A stretch of DNA of 64,000 nt from Pontibacter pudoricolor (GCF_010092985.1 NZ_CP048106.1:124001-188000), one strand, 5' to 3'; positions 36,891 to 45,943 are shown, counted from the stretch's first letter. Numbers and translations are program-made. Notes: a model not told the origin generated them from the sequence alone.

Positions 36891-37856
36891 TTGGAAACAC
36901 GCGATATACTTATAATTGGCGGTGGCCCCATCGGGCTGGCCTGCGGACTGGAAGCTAAAAAAGCAGGGTTGAGTTACCTGATCGTGGAAAAAGGCTGCGT
37001 TGTAAATTCGCTGTTCAATTACCCGCTCAACATGACCTTTTTCTCTACTGCCGACAGGTTAGAGATCGGTAATTACCCTTTCCCGAGCATCCACCCAAAA
37101 CCAAACCGCTCCGAAGCGCTGGAGTACTACCGAAAAGTGGCCGAAACCGGGAATTTGAACCTTAACCTTTTTGAAGAAGTGCTGGCCGTAACATCAGAAG
37201 CCGACGGACTATACACCGTTAGCACCAGCAAAGCGAATTATAAGGCAAAGCACATTATAGTTGCGACCGGTTTTTACGACATCCCGAATCTGCTGCACAT
37301 AAAAGGGGAGGAGCTGCCCAAAGTACGTCATTATTACTACGATCCGCATTACTACTACAAGCAAAAAGTGCTGGTAATAGGCGCCAACAACTCAGCTGCC
37401 GACGTAGCCCTGGAAACTTACCGGAAAGGTGCCGAGGTAACTATAGTGGTGCGCGAACCTGAACTTGGGAATATAAAATACTGGACGAAGCCCGACCTCG
37501 AAAATCGCATTGCCGAAGGTGCCGTGAAAGCGTATTTCAGTTCCAGGTTACTGGAGATCCGGGAAAATGAAGTGGATCTCGAAACACCAGACGGCGTGGT
37601 AACTATAGCCAACGATTTTGTAATGGCCATGACCGGCTACCAGCCAAATTTTACGTTCCTGAAAAAGCTGGGAATAGAGCTAAGTCATGATGCCCTGAAA
37701 CACCCCACGCACAACCCCGAAACGATGGAGACCAACATGCCTCGGGTTTACCTGGCGGGCGTTGTTTGTGGCGGAATGGATACCCGTGTGTGGTTCATCG
37801 AAAACTCCCGCGAGCATGCTGTTAAAATTCTGCAGCACATTACCGGAAAGCTATAG
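36891..37856 (+). CDS. ypdA: YpdA-type FAD/NADPH disulfide reductase
   Basis: A TTG at 36891 starts METRDILIIGGGPIGLACGL, the FAD-binding motif; the start is set by the motif's normal distance from the N-terminus. The 321-residue protein carries the YpdA features NYPLNMTFFSTADRLEIGNY, an NADPH-binding VIGANNSAADVALETY and TGYQPNFTFLKKLG, but no CxxC redox pair. YpdA reduces bacillithiol disulfide in Firmicutes; in Bacteroidota a similar low-molecular-weight thiol role is likely. The spacer of 220 bases before it holds no gene. Confidence 0.88.
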   Translation: METRDILIIGGGPIGLACGLEAKKAGLSYLIVEKGCVVNSLFNYPLNMTFFSTADRLEIGNYPFPSIHPKPNRSEALEYYRKVAETGNLNLNLFEEVLAVTSEADGLYTVSTSKANYKAKHIIVATGFYDIPNLLHIKGEELPKVRHYYYDPHYYYKQKVLVIGANNSAADVALETYRKGAEVTIVVREPELGNIKYWTKPDLENRIAEGAVKAYFSSRLLEIRENEVDLETPDGVVTIANDFVMAMTGYQPNFTFLKKLGIELSHDALKHPTHNPETMETNMPRVYLAGVVCGGMDTRVWFIENSREHAVKILQHITGKL

Positions 37857-37914
37857 TTCGCTTCCTCATACACCAATACCTTCAACTTAAGTTATAGTTG
37901 TCATCCCGATGAAA

Positions 37915-38165
37915 GGGGAGATTTATTCAGGCAATGAAGTCAACTTACTGCTCTTTCGGACTTCTAAGTCCGAAAGCACTCTGCATAGGACTTCCAAGTC
38001 CCCGTAGATAAGCCTTCCATTTATGCGGCAAAGATGTTCGCAGCAGGCAAAGATTCGGACACAGATGTCCGAATCAGCAATTAGAACTATTGTTGGTGTT
38101 TTTACCTACAAACCAATCGGCTAATAATTGCTGGTGAAAACACGCAGGGAGGGCGTAAATTAAAG
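37915..38165 (+). repeat. second composite repeat, copy at 38 kb
   Basis: It has inverted-repeat pieces TTCGGACTTCTAAGTCCGAA (37958-37977) and TTCGGACACAGATGTCCGAA (38053-38072) and ends with GCTGGTGAAAACACGCAG at about 38130-38147. Related pieces occur at 32585-32661 and 58225-58490; in the latter the TCCGAAAGCAC section is inverted relative to the GAAAACACGCAG section. The 37857-38208 gap has no gene. Confidence 0.7.
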
Positions 38166-38208
38166 GCAGACATTATCCTAAACAGCTTCGTGATTTGAAA
38201 CCGGTTAC

Positions 38209-38895
38209 TTACTGAAAATCCTCTTTTGATTTGGAAGGTCTTGGTCGGCTGGAGTTCTGGCGACTGTCGTAGTGGCGGCCACCTTTGTTTTTTGGTTTAG
38301 ATGGGCTTTTGAAGTTGCTACCACCAGCGGTCAGGCTTTTTAACTTTGTTACTTCGTCAGCAGTCAGTTCGCGGTACTCGCCGGGTTGCAGATCGCCTAT
38401 AGTTAGGGGGCCTATGCTTGGGCGGATAAGCCTTAAAGTCGGGTAGCCTACGGCAGCTGTCATGCGGCGCACCTGCCGGTTCATGCCCTGCGCTATCTTA
38501 ATTTCTACCCAGGTAGCAGGTTTCTCTTTCCGGAAACGGATAGGGGTGGAGCGTTCCCAGACCTGCGGTTCTTGCTGCAGGATGCTGGCCTTGGCTGGCG
38601 CGGTTTTTACTCCTTTTATAGTTACGCCGCGGCGCAATTCTTCCAGTGCTTCTTCAGTAGGCAGCCCATCTACCTGTACCCAGTACGTTTTCTCAATCTT
38701 GAATTTTGGGTCGGAGAGACGGTGCTGTAAGGCTTTGTCATCAGTAAGCAACACCAATCCTTCGCTGTCATAATCCAGCCGCCCAACCGGGTAAATGTTC
38801 GGCACAGGCACGTGGTCTTTTAATGTAGCGCGACCGGCTTCGTCGGTAAACTGGGTCAGTACTTCGTAAGGTTTATTAAGGATTATGTACTTCAA
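38209..38895 (-). CDS. 23S rRNA pseudouridine synthase, RluE-like
   Basis: The 228-residue protein belongs to the RsuA/RluB/E/F branch of pseudouridine synthases: ILNKPYEVLTQFTD at the N-terminus, the catalytic block YPVGRLDYDSEGLVLLTDD, and GMNRQVRRMTAAVGYPTLRL. It lacks the S4 domain, as RluE does. A basic, low-complexity tail (SPSKPKNKGGRHYDSRQNSS) extends the C-terminus. It is followed closely upstream by the GNAT gene on the same strand. Confidence 0.9.
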   Translation of the reverse strand: MKYIILNKPYEVLTQFTDEAGRATLKDHVPVPNIYPVGRLDYDSEGLVLLTDDKALQHRLSDPKFKIEKTYWVQVDGLPTEEALEELRRGVTIKGVKTAPAKASILQQEPQVWERSTPIRFRKEKPATWVEIKIAQGMNRQVRRMTAAVGYPTLRLIRPSIGPLTIGDLQPGEYRELTADEVTKLKSLTAGGSNFKSPSKPKNKGGRHYDSRQNSSRPRPSKSKEDFQ

Positions 38896-38921
38896 AAGAA
38901 TGATGATTTAAAAATTATGAA

Positions 38922-39527
38922 TTATGAATTGGAGGTTGTCTGTGCTTGCTGGCCCCAGGAGCTTTTAAGTTGCTCGTACTCGGGTTGCAGCAGTGATAAC
39001 AGCAGTGAGTCCTCGTTAATGCCATCTACCACATAATGCCCGCGTGCGTTGCCTTCCACTGTAAAGCCGTACCGTTTCAGAAGCTTTGCAGACGGGGTAT
39101 TATACTCGGCAATATATGCTTCGATGCGGTGCAGGTTCATTTGTTCAAAGCCATATGCCAGAACAGCTGCCAGTGCCTCCGTCATATAGCCTTTGCCCTT
39201 GTCTTCGTCGGCGTAAAGTTCATAGCCAATTTCGGCCCGGCGGTGCGTTGGTGCCCAGGTATGATAGCCGCATTTACCAATCACTCTGCCATTTTGCTTA
39301 TCCAGTAAATGGAAACTAAGGAACGTAGAAAAATATGTGACCAAGCCCTGGTTATGCTTCTCGCGCTCCGTTTCAACTTCTTTGCTGGTGTTAAGCCCCA
39401 GGTACTCGGCTATTTTAGAGCTGTTGCATTCGGTAAACAGGTATTTGTAAACTTCCGGACTTAGCTCACGCAGGTAAAGCCTGTCGGTTTCTAGGAAAGT
39501 CTGCGAAGGTATGATCGGTATTTTCAT
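38922..39527 (-). CDS. GNAT acetyltransferase, RimJ/RimL type
   Basis: The 201-residue protein shares the GNAT layout of the paralogue at 35365: TDRLYLRELSPEVYKY, RVIGKCGYHTWAPTHRRAEIG, DEDKGKGYMTEALAAVL and AKLLKRYGFTVEGNARGHYV. The two are different proteins and the acceptor is unknown. The gene lies 26 bases upstream of the pseudouridine synthase gene. Confidence 0.88.
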   Translation of the reverse strand: MKIPIIPSQTFLETDRLYLRELSPEVYKYLFTECNSSKIAEYLGLNTSKEVETEREKHNQGLVTYFSTFLSFHLLDKQNGRVIGKCGYHTWAPTHRRAEIGYELYADEDKGKGYMTEALAAVLAYGFEQMNLHRIEAYIAEYNTPSAKLLKRYGFTVEGNARGHYVVDGINEDSLLLSLLQPEYEQLKSSWGQQAQTTSNS

Positions 39528-39629
39528 AGTTGGCTGATGTTGTGTGGCAGGTGAAACAAAGATACGTTAATAACAGCAAGTGTGGTAGCGTTTGTTTAAG
39601 GGTAATTTACGTATTGTTGAGAGTTGAGG

Positions 39630-40560
39630 AGTTACCCCTTTCCAGCCTTTCCTTTTTTATTGAGGGCCTCTGCCCCTAAAAACAGGGGAAGGAGCTTTTG
39701 GCCTTTGCTATAGTTTTGGATATTGTTTTATAGTTTCTGTTTTAACCCACCCCTACCCCTCCCAAGAGGGGATTGCGGCTATATTTAAAGCTTAGCTATA
39801 GTTTTATAGTTTCCGTTTGTTATCCCCCTGCTGAGCCTGTCTCGCAAGTTTTGAACTCTCTGTTCTCACTTGTCCTCGAGGGGACAATTATGTTACTACT
39901 TTATGTCCTTGCCCTCGCTCGCGTCCCGCGAGTGTGAGCTAGCTGCGGACTCTGGCCGCTTTAACCTGTGCCTGAGCTACTTAGTGGCGGGACGCCACTA
40001 AGTAGCTCACACTCGCGGGACGCGAGCGAGGGCGAATTAGGGAATGAAACGGCCCTGCCCTCAAGGGAACAATTTCACTATTAGTTTTCGAGCTGTGGGA
40101 GAAATCTGAGTTTGCTATAGTTACAGGCTTTAGAGCGGACAGGTCGCGACCTGTCCCTACGGAAATACAACCATGATCAAGCCATGCAACTATAGCTTCT
40201 CCTTTAAACTATAGTTTTACTATCGAGCTGATCGCAGTCTTTGGGTTGAGCGCCTTTGCTTTGTTGCGGTGCCGTCAGGCAACCCGAGGCACGAGGGTAG
40301 CAAAAAAGCAGCAGCGCGATGCCTGAAGACGGGGCCTCCCGGCCGTGAGGGCACCAAAGCTGGATTGAAACGATAGGCAAGTAGAGCTCCCAGGATTAGA
40401 AGTAGCTATGAATGGAAGGCTTGGTTCGAATAGTAATCTCTCAAACTATAAAACTCAGATTTCTCCTAACGTCGAAATGACAAAAATCAACCTATAGCAC
40501 TCAGATTTCTCACTTTGTTCGAAATGACAAAAGAGCAAACTATAGGACATTTAAGTTTCT
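39630..40560 (+). repeat. composite hairpin-module repeat, copy 4
   Basis: Module order is as in copies 1-3 and includes the large extra module (39831-40087), the palindrome GGACAGGTCGCGACCTGTCC at 40137-40156 and the core block at 40216-40360. Three AACTATA / CTATAG joints and two ATTTCTC-CGAAATGACAAAA pieces end it (40430-40540). The gap 39528-40642 separates two minus-strand genes and holds nothing else. Confidence 0.85.
39911..40033. repeat. 31-base perfect inverted repeat, second copy
   Basis: Left arm 39911-39941 and right arm 40003-40033 are perfect complements and identical to those at 22109-22234. The 61-base loop again contains AGTGGCGGGACGCCACT. Confidence 0.85.
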
Positions 40561-40600
40561 TCGGCTGACCCTCGGGATGATATAATACAGAGCATATAAA

Positions 40601-40634
40601 ACAAAACAGGGCTGCCATTACTGACAACCCTGTT
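40601..40634 (-). terminator. Rho-independent terminator after the cysteine-rich lipoprotein gene
   Basis: On the minus strand AACAGGG (40634-40628) pairs with CCCTGTT (40611-40605) around a 16-base loop, followed by TTGTTTTAT. Confidence 0.75.
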
Positions 40635-40642
40635 CTTATAGT

Positions 40643-41299
40643 CTATCGTGAAACACCGAGCGTTTCCAGCCTTCTGGATTCACCCTCGCGCATATTCCGT
40701 AGCCTTGTATTCTTTAGCAACTGGTTTGTTGTGCTGGACTTCTGTTCGCATAAATTACCGGGGGCTCGGCTTTCGCATTCACACCCTGTTATCTGGCTGC
40801 CCGAGAAAGTAAAATAGCAGAAACTACACCCTGCCGTAGCACCACAAATAAACTTATCGCTCTGCGAGCTCAGGTACAAACTGTTATCCGAAGCCACATC
40901 CAGCTGCAGGGCCATCGCGCGGTAAGAACCATTCCGGATACCCATGCCAACCAGGTAATAGCCTGCTTTGTCCTGCTTTGTTTCCTGCACCTTTCGTATC
41001 ATTACCTTGTCTACTACCGTGCCGTCGCCAAACTCTTTTATAAAAGGCTGCATCAGGTCCTGGGTTGGTACAATGTAATCAATACTGTCAAACACCACCT
41101 GCGCCAAAAGTTGACCGTCGTAAGCTGCCGAATCTATGCCTTCAACTGCTGCCATCTCCGATGGTTCATCGCTTTCCTCCGGGAAAGCTTCGCGGCGGGT
41201 ACAGGCTCCGGTCATCAGGAGTACGATCGCGAATACAGCGATCAGGCGGGCGCTAACCGGCAAAGTATGCCAATGGCGCATAAGGGTGGTTTTGGACAT
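40643..41299 (-). CDS. lipoprotein with a cysteine-rich C-terminal region
   Basis: The 218-residue protein has a signal peptide that ends at Cys33 (FAIVLLMTGACTRRE), then an acidic segment EESDEPSEMAAVEG. The C-terminal third has six cysteines with spacing C-x5-C-x2-C-x11-C-x-C-x8-C (in GATAGCSFCYFTF and TGCECESRAPGNLCEQ), which suggests a metal site or several disulfides in the periplasm. No family is recognised. It follows the M48 gene on the same strand with 25 bases between, so may share its transcript. Confidence 0.7.
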   Translation of the reverse strand: MSKTTLMRHWHTLPVSARLIAVFAIVLLMTGACTRREAFPEESDEPSEMAAVEGIDSAAYDGQLLAQVVFDSIDYIVPTQDLMQPFIKEFGDGTVVDKVMIRKVQETKQDKAGYYLVGMGIRNGSYRAMALQLDVASDNSLYLSSQSDKFICGATAGCSFCYFTFSGSQITGCECESRAPGNLCEQKSSTTNQLLKNTRLRNMREGESRRLETLGVSR

Positions 41300-41324
41300 A
41301 AAGGTTAGGTACGTTTAAAGGCTT

Positions 41325-42119
41325 CTATTTTCGATAATATTTTTTTGCCTCAGGTATAAATTTCTGCAGGTTGCTCAAACGTGTTCCGGCGCTTGGGTGA
41401 GTTGATAAAAACTCTGGTGGCGCCTGACCACCTGCTTTTGCTTCCATACGCTCCCAGAACGGTACAGCCGCTGCCGGGTCATATCCGGCCATGGCCATAA
41501 AAATCAAACCTAATCTGTCGGCTTCGGTTTCCTGGGTACGGCCGTATTTAAGTAAACCAAGTGTAGAGCCGGCACCATAAACAGTCATGATCAGGTTTTG
41601 CGCTGTACCTGGCTGCGTTCCGGCCAGTGCCTGCAAGGTTACACCGCCAAATTGTTGCGCTAACTGCTGGCTCATGCGCTCGTTACCGTGTTTCGCAATA
41701 GCGTGGGCAATCTCATGCCCCATTACGACAGCAAGGCCGGTTTCGTTTTGTGCAATTGGTAAAATTCCGGTATAAACTACAGTTTTTCCGCCAGCCATCG
41801 CCCAGGCGTTCACCTGATCGTCCTGAATCAGGTTAAATTCCCACTGAAAACCTTCCAGTTCCTGGCTTAAATTGTTCTGGGCCATGTATTGTTCTACCGC
41901 ACGTTGTATGCGCTGTCCGGCACGTTTTACCATGGCAGTTGCCTGCGCATCGCGTGATAGTTTGTTCTCTTTCAAGAACTGGTCGTAGGCATCGTAGCTA
42001 AGCGACTGCATTTGCGCATCCGATACCAGGTTCAGCTGTCGGCGACCGGTTATGGGTACCGTGGTACAGGCAACCATCATTACCACAGCTGCTGAAAAGG
42101 CAATTATTTTCTTATACAT
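41325..42119 (-). CDS. M48 family metallopeptidase, lipoprotein
   Basis: The start at 42119 (MYKKIIAFSAAVVMMVACTT) was chosen because it gives a lipoprotein signal with Cys18; an upstream frame adds 50 non-family residues. Of 264 residues the zinc motif is MGHEIAHAIAKHGNERMS with the third ligand in ETEADRLGLIFM. The family is the Oma1/LoiP/BepA branch (TTVPITGRRQLNLVSD is a hallmark). It probably degrades damaged or misfolded envelope proteins. Confidence 0.93.
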   Translation of the reverse strand: MYKKIIAFSAAVVMMVACTTVPITGRRQLNLVSDAQMQSLSYDAYDQFLKENKLSRDAQATAMVKRAGQRIQRAVEQYMAQNNLSQELEGFQWEFNLIQDDQVNAWAMAGGKTVVYTGILPIAQNETGLAVVMGHEIAHAIAKHGNERMSQQLAQQFGGVTLQALAGTQPGTAQNLIMTVYGAGSTLGLLKYGRTQETEADRLGLIFMAMAGYDPAAAVPFWERMEAKAGGQAPPEFLSTHPSAGTRLSNLQKFIPEAKKYYRK

Positions 42120-42166
42120 AATCTTAAAATTTAAATGGCTATTAAACAGAAGTTCAAATTTTGAAC

Positions 42167-42194
42167 CAAAAATAGAAATAGCCTTTGTAACCAA
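42167..42194 (-). promoter_or_regulatory. promoter of the M48 peptidase gene
   Basis: On the minus strand TTG (42194-42192) is followed, after 17 bases, by TATTTTTG (42174-42167), fitting the -33/-7 pattern, about 48 bases before the start codon. Confidence 0.5.
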
Positions 42195-42446
42195 TGTTAT
42201 AAAAATAAAGAAATTGCTATATAGTACGATAATACCTGTTACTTGTTTAATAGCAGGTACTCCTGCCAAAAGACAATTACCTGCTCATTTATACGTTCCG
42301 GATACAGGCTATAGTTGTGCAATGCTCTACTGTGCATCTTATGTCTGGATTAAGCTTTCGGGCTATACTTTATAAGTTAATGATGAAACCGCTGACGCGT
42401 TCACAATAAATTCATCACTTTTTTCTGTACAATTCGTTAGAAACCT

Positions 42447-42454
42447 TATTTTTG
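42447..42454 (+). promoter_or_regulatory. candidate -7 element for the fumarylacetoacetate hydrolase-type gene
   Basis: TATTTTTG matches TAnnTTTG, 35 bases upstream of the start codon at 42489; no clear -33 box. Confidence 0.45.
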
Positions 42455-42488
42455 GAATACAGAACCCTTTACACCTATTCCGCACCCC

Positions 42489-43100
42489 ATGAAAATTTTA
42501 GCTATAGGCCGAAACTACGCCGAACACATTGCCGAATTAAAGAACGAAGTACCCGACGAACCTGTCATTTTTTTTAAGCCCGACACCGCTATTCTGCGCA
42601 ACAACGAGCCGTTTTATTACCCGGAATACAGCAACGACATTCATCACGAAGTGGAGCTCATTCTGCGCATCAGCCGTGAGGGAAAGAACATTGAGAAAAA
42701 GTTTGCCCACAAGTATTATGATGCCATTGGCCTTGGTATAGACTTTACGGCCCGCGACCTACAAAGCAAAGCAAAAGCAAAAGGCCTTCCCTGGACACTG
42801 GCCAAAGGCTTTAACGGCTCCGCACCGGTTTCAGAATTTATTCCGTTAGCCCAGTTCCCGGATCTGAAAAACATCAACTTTAAACTGGATGTGAACGGCG
42901 AAACAAAGCAGAAAGGTAATTCCGGGATGATGATGAATGATTTTGACGACATCCTTGCTTACATTTCCCGCTTCATCACCTTAAAAACAGGCGATATTAT
43001 TTTTACAGGTACACCTGAGGGCGTTGGCCCGGTTAAGATTGGCGACAGATTAGAAGGCTATGTTGAAGATAGAAAACTGCTTGATTTTGAAATTAAATAA
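42489..43100 (+). CDS. fumarylacetoacetate hydrolase family protein
   Basis: The 203-residue protein is the short, single-domain form of the FAH family, whose members hydrolyse or decarboxylate 2-oxo acids such as acylpyruvates. It shows KPDTAILRNNEPFYYPE, the metal-binding HHEVELILRIS, GLGIDFTARDLQSKAKA, GFNGSAPVSEF and GDIIFTGTPEGVGPVKIGDR. The last 41 bases overlap the annotated start of the M23 gene, so the two are coupled in an operon. Confidence 0.92.
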   Translation: MKILAIGRNYAEHIAELKNEVPDEPVIFFKPDTAILRNNEPFYYPEYSNDIHHEVELILRISREGKNIEKKFAHKYYDAIGLGIDFTARDLQSKAKAKGLPWTLAKGFNGSAPVSEFIPLAQFPDLKNINFKLDVNGETKQKGNSGMMMNDFDDILAYISRFITLKTGDIIFTGTPEGVGPVKIGDRLEGYVEDRKLLDFEIK

Positions 43101-44979
43101 GATATTACCGCTTTTTATAGTTGCCGTACTTTCCACCTTTAACCTGGCAGCTCAGTACAATCCAACACCCGGCTATTTCCTGTTCCCGATAAAACCCGGC
43201 GAACGCAATTACCTGTCGGGTACTATGGGCGAGATACGCTCTAACCACTTCCATGGCGGCCTGGATATTAAAACCGACCAGCGCGAAGGCCTGAATGTGT
43301 ATGCCGCCGCCGATGGCTATATTTCCAGGGTAAAGCAGTCTACATACGGGTATGGCAATATTATTTATATCACGCACCCAAACGGCCTTACTACAACCTA
43401 TGCGCACCTGCTACAGTTTGGCGACCCGCTGGGCGAGTATTTACTAAAGAAGCAATACGAAAAGCAAACCTTTGAGCTGGAGCTGTTCTTCGAGAAAGAT
43501 GAATTTCCGGTGAAGCGCGGCCAGATAATTGGTTTGTCGGGTAACACGGGTGGTTCGGGTGGCCCACACCTGCATTTTGAGATCCGTGATGCGCAGGACA
43601 GGCTCTATAACCCACTTCGGTATGATTTTAAAGAAGTAATAGATACTACCCCGCCGGACATCTATAGTCTGGCTGTGTTGCCGCTGAACATACACGCTCG
43701 TGTAAAAAATGAGTTTAACCGTGCCGAATACAGTCCTAAAAAGGTGGGCCCCAACTATAGTTTAGCCGATACGATTTTTGCACACGGCCTTATCGGGCTG
43801 GAATTACAGACCAATGACCGCCTGGACGGGGCTACCAACAAGAACGGTACGCAGGAAGTTACCTTGTATGTAAACAACAAACCGATCTATAACCATTACA
43901 TCGAGCAGGTGCCTTTCGAGATTTCGCGGCAAGTATCGCAGCATATTAATTATTACATGTACAAGCGTTACGGACGCACGTTCCAGAAAGCTTTTGTGGA
44001 TTATGGCAATGACCTGCCGCTTTACAAAGCCAATGGCAGGCAAGGCCGCTTTACGGTGCATGCAGACTCTACTTACCAGGTAAAACTGGTAGCGAAAGAC
44101 TCTTATAATAATACCTCCACGCTCAGCTTTATAGTTAAGGGCCGGAAACCAACCTTTACCCAGACCTTAGCCAAAGCGGTTAAAAAGCCGGAAATGGATT
44201 ACGAGATCATCGGGAATGTACTGAAAGTAAGCGCGACCGACACAAGCAAAACGCCGCGAAACGTAGAGCTTTTTGTAAGTGGCAAACGCTTTGACCTGGT
44301 ACCGAGCTACATGAATAATTCTGCTTCGGTGGCTCTCTACGATCTACGGGGTGGCATTCCGGACTCTATCGGGTTCTGTGATGTGGGCAAGAGCTTTGGT
44401 TACCAGAAAATGATACCGCCAGCCCAGGATGTAAACTATAAAAACAGCTACCTGAGCCTTGATTTCGGTAAAGAGTCGCTATACGATACGCTTTACCTGA
44501 ATACCGCCAAAGAAGGAGATGTATACACTGTAGGGGATTTTTACACGCCGCTGCACAAAGCCATTAAAGTAACCATGAAAGTGGATACCACGGGCATCGA
44601 CAAGAACAAAGCAGCCGTTTACTTTTTAGGATTAGGTCGTGGACGCGGATTTGCAGGCGGCAAATGGGAAGGCAACACGGTAACTTTTTATACCAAAAAC
44701 ATGGGCAAGTTTAAAGTGATGCAGGATACCAGGCCGCCAACTATAAAACTGCTCAGCAAAAGCCCGGCCCAGATCAGGTTCAAGATAGGCGATGACCTCT
44801 CCGGTATTCAATCGTTTAACGCCTGGGTAGATGGCAAGTGGATCCTGATGAAATATGAGCACAAACAAGCGCTTATTTACTCTGAAAAACTCGATAAAAG
44901 TGTACCTTTGTCTGGCGAAGTGGTTTTAAAGGTGAAGGATATTGCCGGCAACGAAGCCACTTTTACAACCAAAATATAA
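43060..44979 (+). CDS. M23 family peptidoglycan metallopeptidase, secreted
   Basis: The M23 domain is at about residues 30-200: FHGGLDIKTDQREGLNVYAA, YAHLLQF and SGGPHLHFEIRDAQDR with the zinc ligands. A long C-terminal part (to 639) of beta-sandwich type follows, ending VVLKVKDIAGNEATFTTKI. The protein has a hydrophobic leader (LPLFIVAVLSTFNLAAQ). The ATG at 43060 lies inside the previous gene; TTG codons at 43081 or 43087 nearer the leader are alternatives. It should cut peptidoglycan cross-bridges in the periplasm. Confidence 0.9.
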   Translation: MLKIENCLILKLNKILPLFIVAVLSTFNLAAQYNPTPGYFLFPIKPGERNYLSGTMGEIRSNHFHGGLDIKTDQREGLNVYAAADGYISRVKQSTYGYGNIIYITHPNGLTTTYAHLLQFGDPLGEYLLKKQYEKQTFELELFFEKDEFPVKRGQIIGLSGNTGGSGGPHLHFEIRDAQDRLYNPLRYDFKEVIDTTPPDIYSLAVLPLNIHARVKNEFNRAEYSPKKVGPNYSLADTIFAHGLIGLELQTNDRLDGATNKNGTQEVTLYVNNKPIYNHYIEQVPFEISRQVSQHINYYMYKRYGRTFQKAFVDYGNDLPLYKANGRQGRFTVHADSTYQVKLVAKDSYNNTSTLSFIVKGRKPTFTQTLAKAVKKPEMDYEIIGNVLKVSATDTSKTPRNVELFVSGKRFDLVPSYMNNSASVALYDLRGGIPDSIGFCDVGKSFGYQKMIPPAQDVNYKNSYLSLDFGKESLYDTLYLNTAKEGDVYTVGDFYTPLHKAIKVTMKVDTTGIDKNKAAVYFLGLGRGRGFAGGKWEGNTVTFYTKNMGKFKVMQDTRPPTIKLLSKSPAQIRFKIGDDLSGIQSFNAWVDGKWILMKYEHKQALIYSEKLDKSVPLSGEVVLKVKDIAGNEATFTTKI

Positions 44980-44997
44980 CTTTGACAAAGGACTGTT

Positions 44998-45053
44998 TGA
45001 CAAAGGACAAAGGAATCATCCGGAAATGATGAGAAGTCCTTTGTCTTTTGTCA
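44998..45053 (+). terminator. hairpin after the M23 gene
   Basis: TGACAAAGGACAAAGGA (44998-45014) and TCCTTTGTCTTTTGTCA (45037-45053) pair over 17 bases with one G-T. A direct repeat TTTGACAAAGGAC precedes it. No long T-run follows, so it may be a processing or attenuation hairpin. Confidence 0.5.
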
Positions 45054-45075
45054 GGTAGTCAAAATATCAATAACT

Positions 45076-45525
45076 ATGAATCTCAACATCGGCGACAAGG
45101 CTCCGGAGTTTGAAGGCAAAGACCAGAACGGAAATACGGTGAAGCTGAGCGACTACCGCGGTAAAAAAGTGATCCTGTACTTCTACCCGAAAGACGACAC
45201 GAGCGGCTGCACCGCCCAGGCCTGCAACCTCCGCGACAACTATAGCGACCTGAAAAAAGAAGGCTACGAAGTAATTGGCGTAAGCATAGACAGCGAAAAA
45301 TCGCACCAGAAGTTTATCGGCAAATACGAACTGCCTTTCACCCTGATTGCCGACACCGAAAAGCAGATCGTAGAACAGTACGGCGTATGGCAGGAAAAAT
45401 CGATGTATGGCCGGAAGTATATGGGCACGATGCGCTATACATTCGTCATAGACGAGAACGGGGTGATACAGGATATCATCACGAAAGTAAAGACCGCCGA
45501 CCATACGGCTCAGATACTGAAATAA
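45076..45525 (+). CDS. bcp: thioredoxin-dependent thiol peroxidase
   Basis: Bcp is a peroxiredoxin that reduces peroxides, using thioredoxin for recycling. The 149-residue protein has the fold-defining YFYPKDDTSGCTAQACNLRD, with the peroxidatic Cys45 and a nearby resolving Cys50, followed by VIGVSIDSEKSHQKFI and the arginine block TMRYTFVIDENGVI. It is cytosolic. A strong terminator follows. Confidence 0.96.
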   Translation: MNLNIGDKAPEFEGKDQNGNTVKLSDYRGKKVILYFYPKDDTSGCTAQACNLRDNYSDLKKEGYEVIGVSIDSEKSHQKFIGKYELPFTLIADTEKQIVEQYGVWQEKSMYGRKYMGTMRYTFVIDENGVIQDIITKVKTADHTAQILK

Positions 45526-45533
45526 GCAAACGG

Positions 45534-45567
45534 GCGCAGCTACTCTAAAAGAGGCTGCGCTTTTTTG
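45534..45567 (+). terminator. Rho-independent terminator after bcp
   Basis: GCGCAGC (45534-45540) pairs with GCTGCGC (45554-45560), with an inner CTCT/AGAG pair, followed by TTTTTTG. Confidence 0.9.
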
Positions 45568-45629
45568 TTATTAGGAATTAGTAAGGAAAGATTCTAACAC
45601 TATAGTTTGTTGTTCACTTAATGTTAATG

Positions 45630-45911
45630 ATGGATAAAAAGTCAGAATTGCTATCTGCTTTTGACTCTGCTCGATAGTTTTTAGATGAAAAGATCGGCTT
45701 CGAAGAATTTCTATCTGTTTATCCTGATGACACGGATGATAAAGAAATAAATGAGCTGTTTGACTTAATCGAACATCAACCAAAACTAGGTGGCTTTTTG
45801 GGTGTTAGTCAAAAAAACTATAACCTCTACAACCAGAGAATTAAGGAAGCTTTAGATCGATTAGAAGTAAGACTTAAAAATAGTAATACTACAACAAAAC
45901 CCAAATGTTAG
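45630..45911 (+). pseudogene. small gene with an in-frame stop codon
   Basis: From the ATG at 45630 the frame reads MDKKSELLSAFDSAR, then TAG at 45675-45677, and continues FLDEKIGFEEFLSVYPDD, EINELFDLIEHQPKLGGF and NYNLYNQRIKEALDRLEVRL to a stop at 45909. The TAG could come from a CAG by one change. The 93 codons have normal protein composition on both sides of the stop, but are AT-rich compared to neighbours. The protein is not recognised. Translation from a later start is possible. Confidence 0.55.
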
Positions 45912-45935
45912 CTATGCTACCTTTTAGTAAAGACG

Positions 45936-45943
45936 TATCTTTG
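45936..45943 (+). promoter_or_regulatory. candidate -7 element for the transketolase genes
   Basis: TATCTTTG is an exact TAnnTTTG match 83 bases upstream of the transketolase N-terminal gene. A -33 TTTG is not seen. Confidence 0.35.

Noticed and set aside
39630-40560. CRISPR-like array
   Set aside because: Modules differ in length and spacing, with no constant repeat/spacer length and no cas genes; the same modules occur elsewhere.
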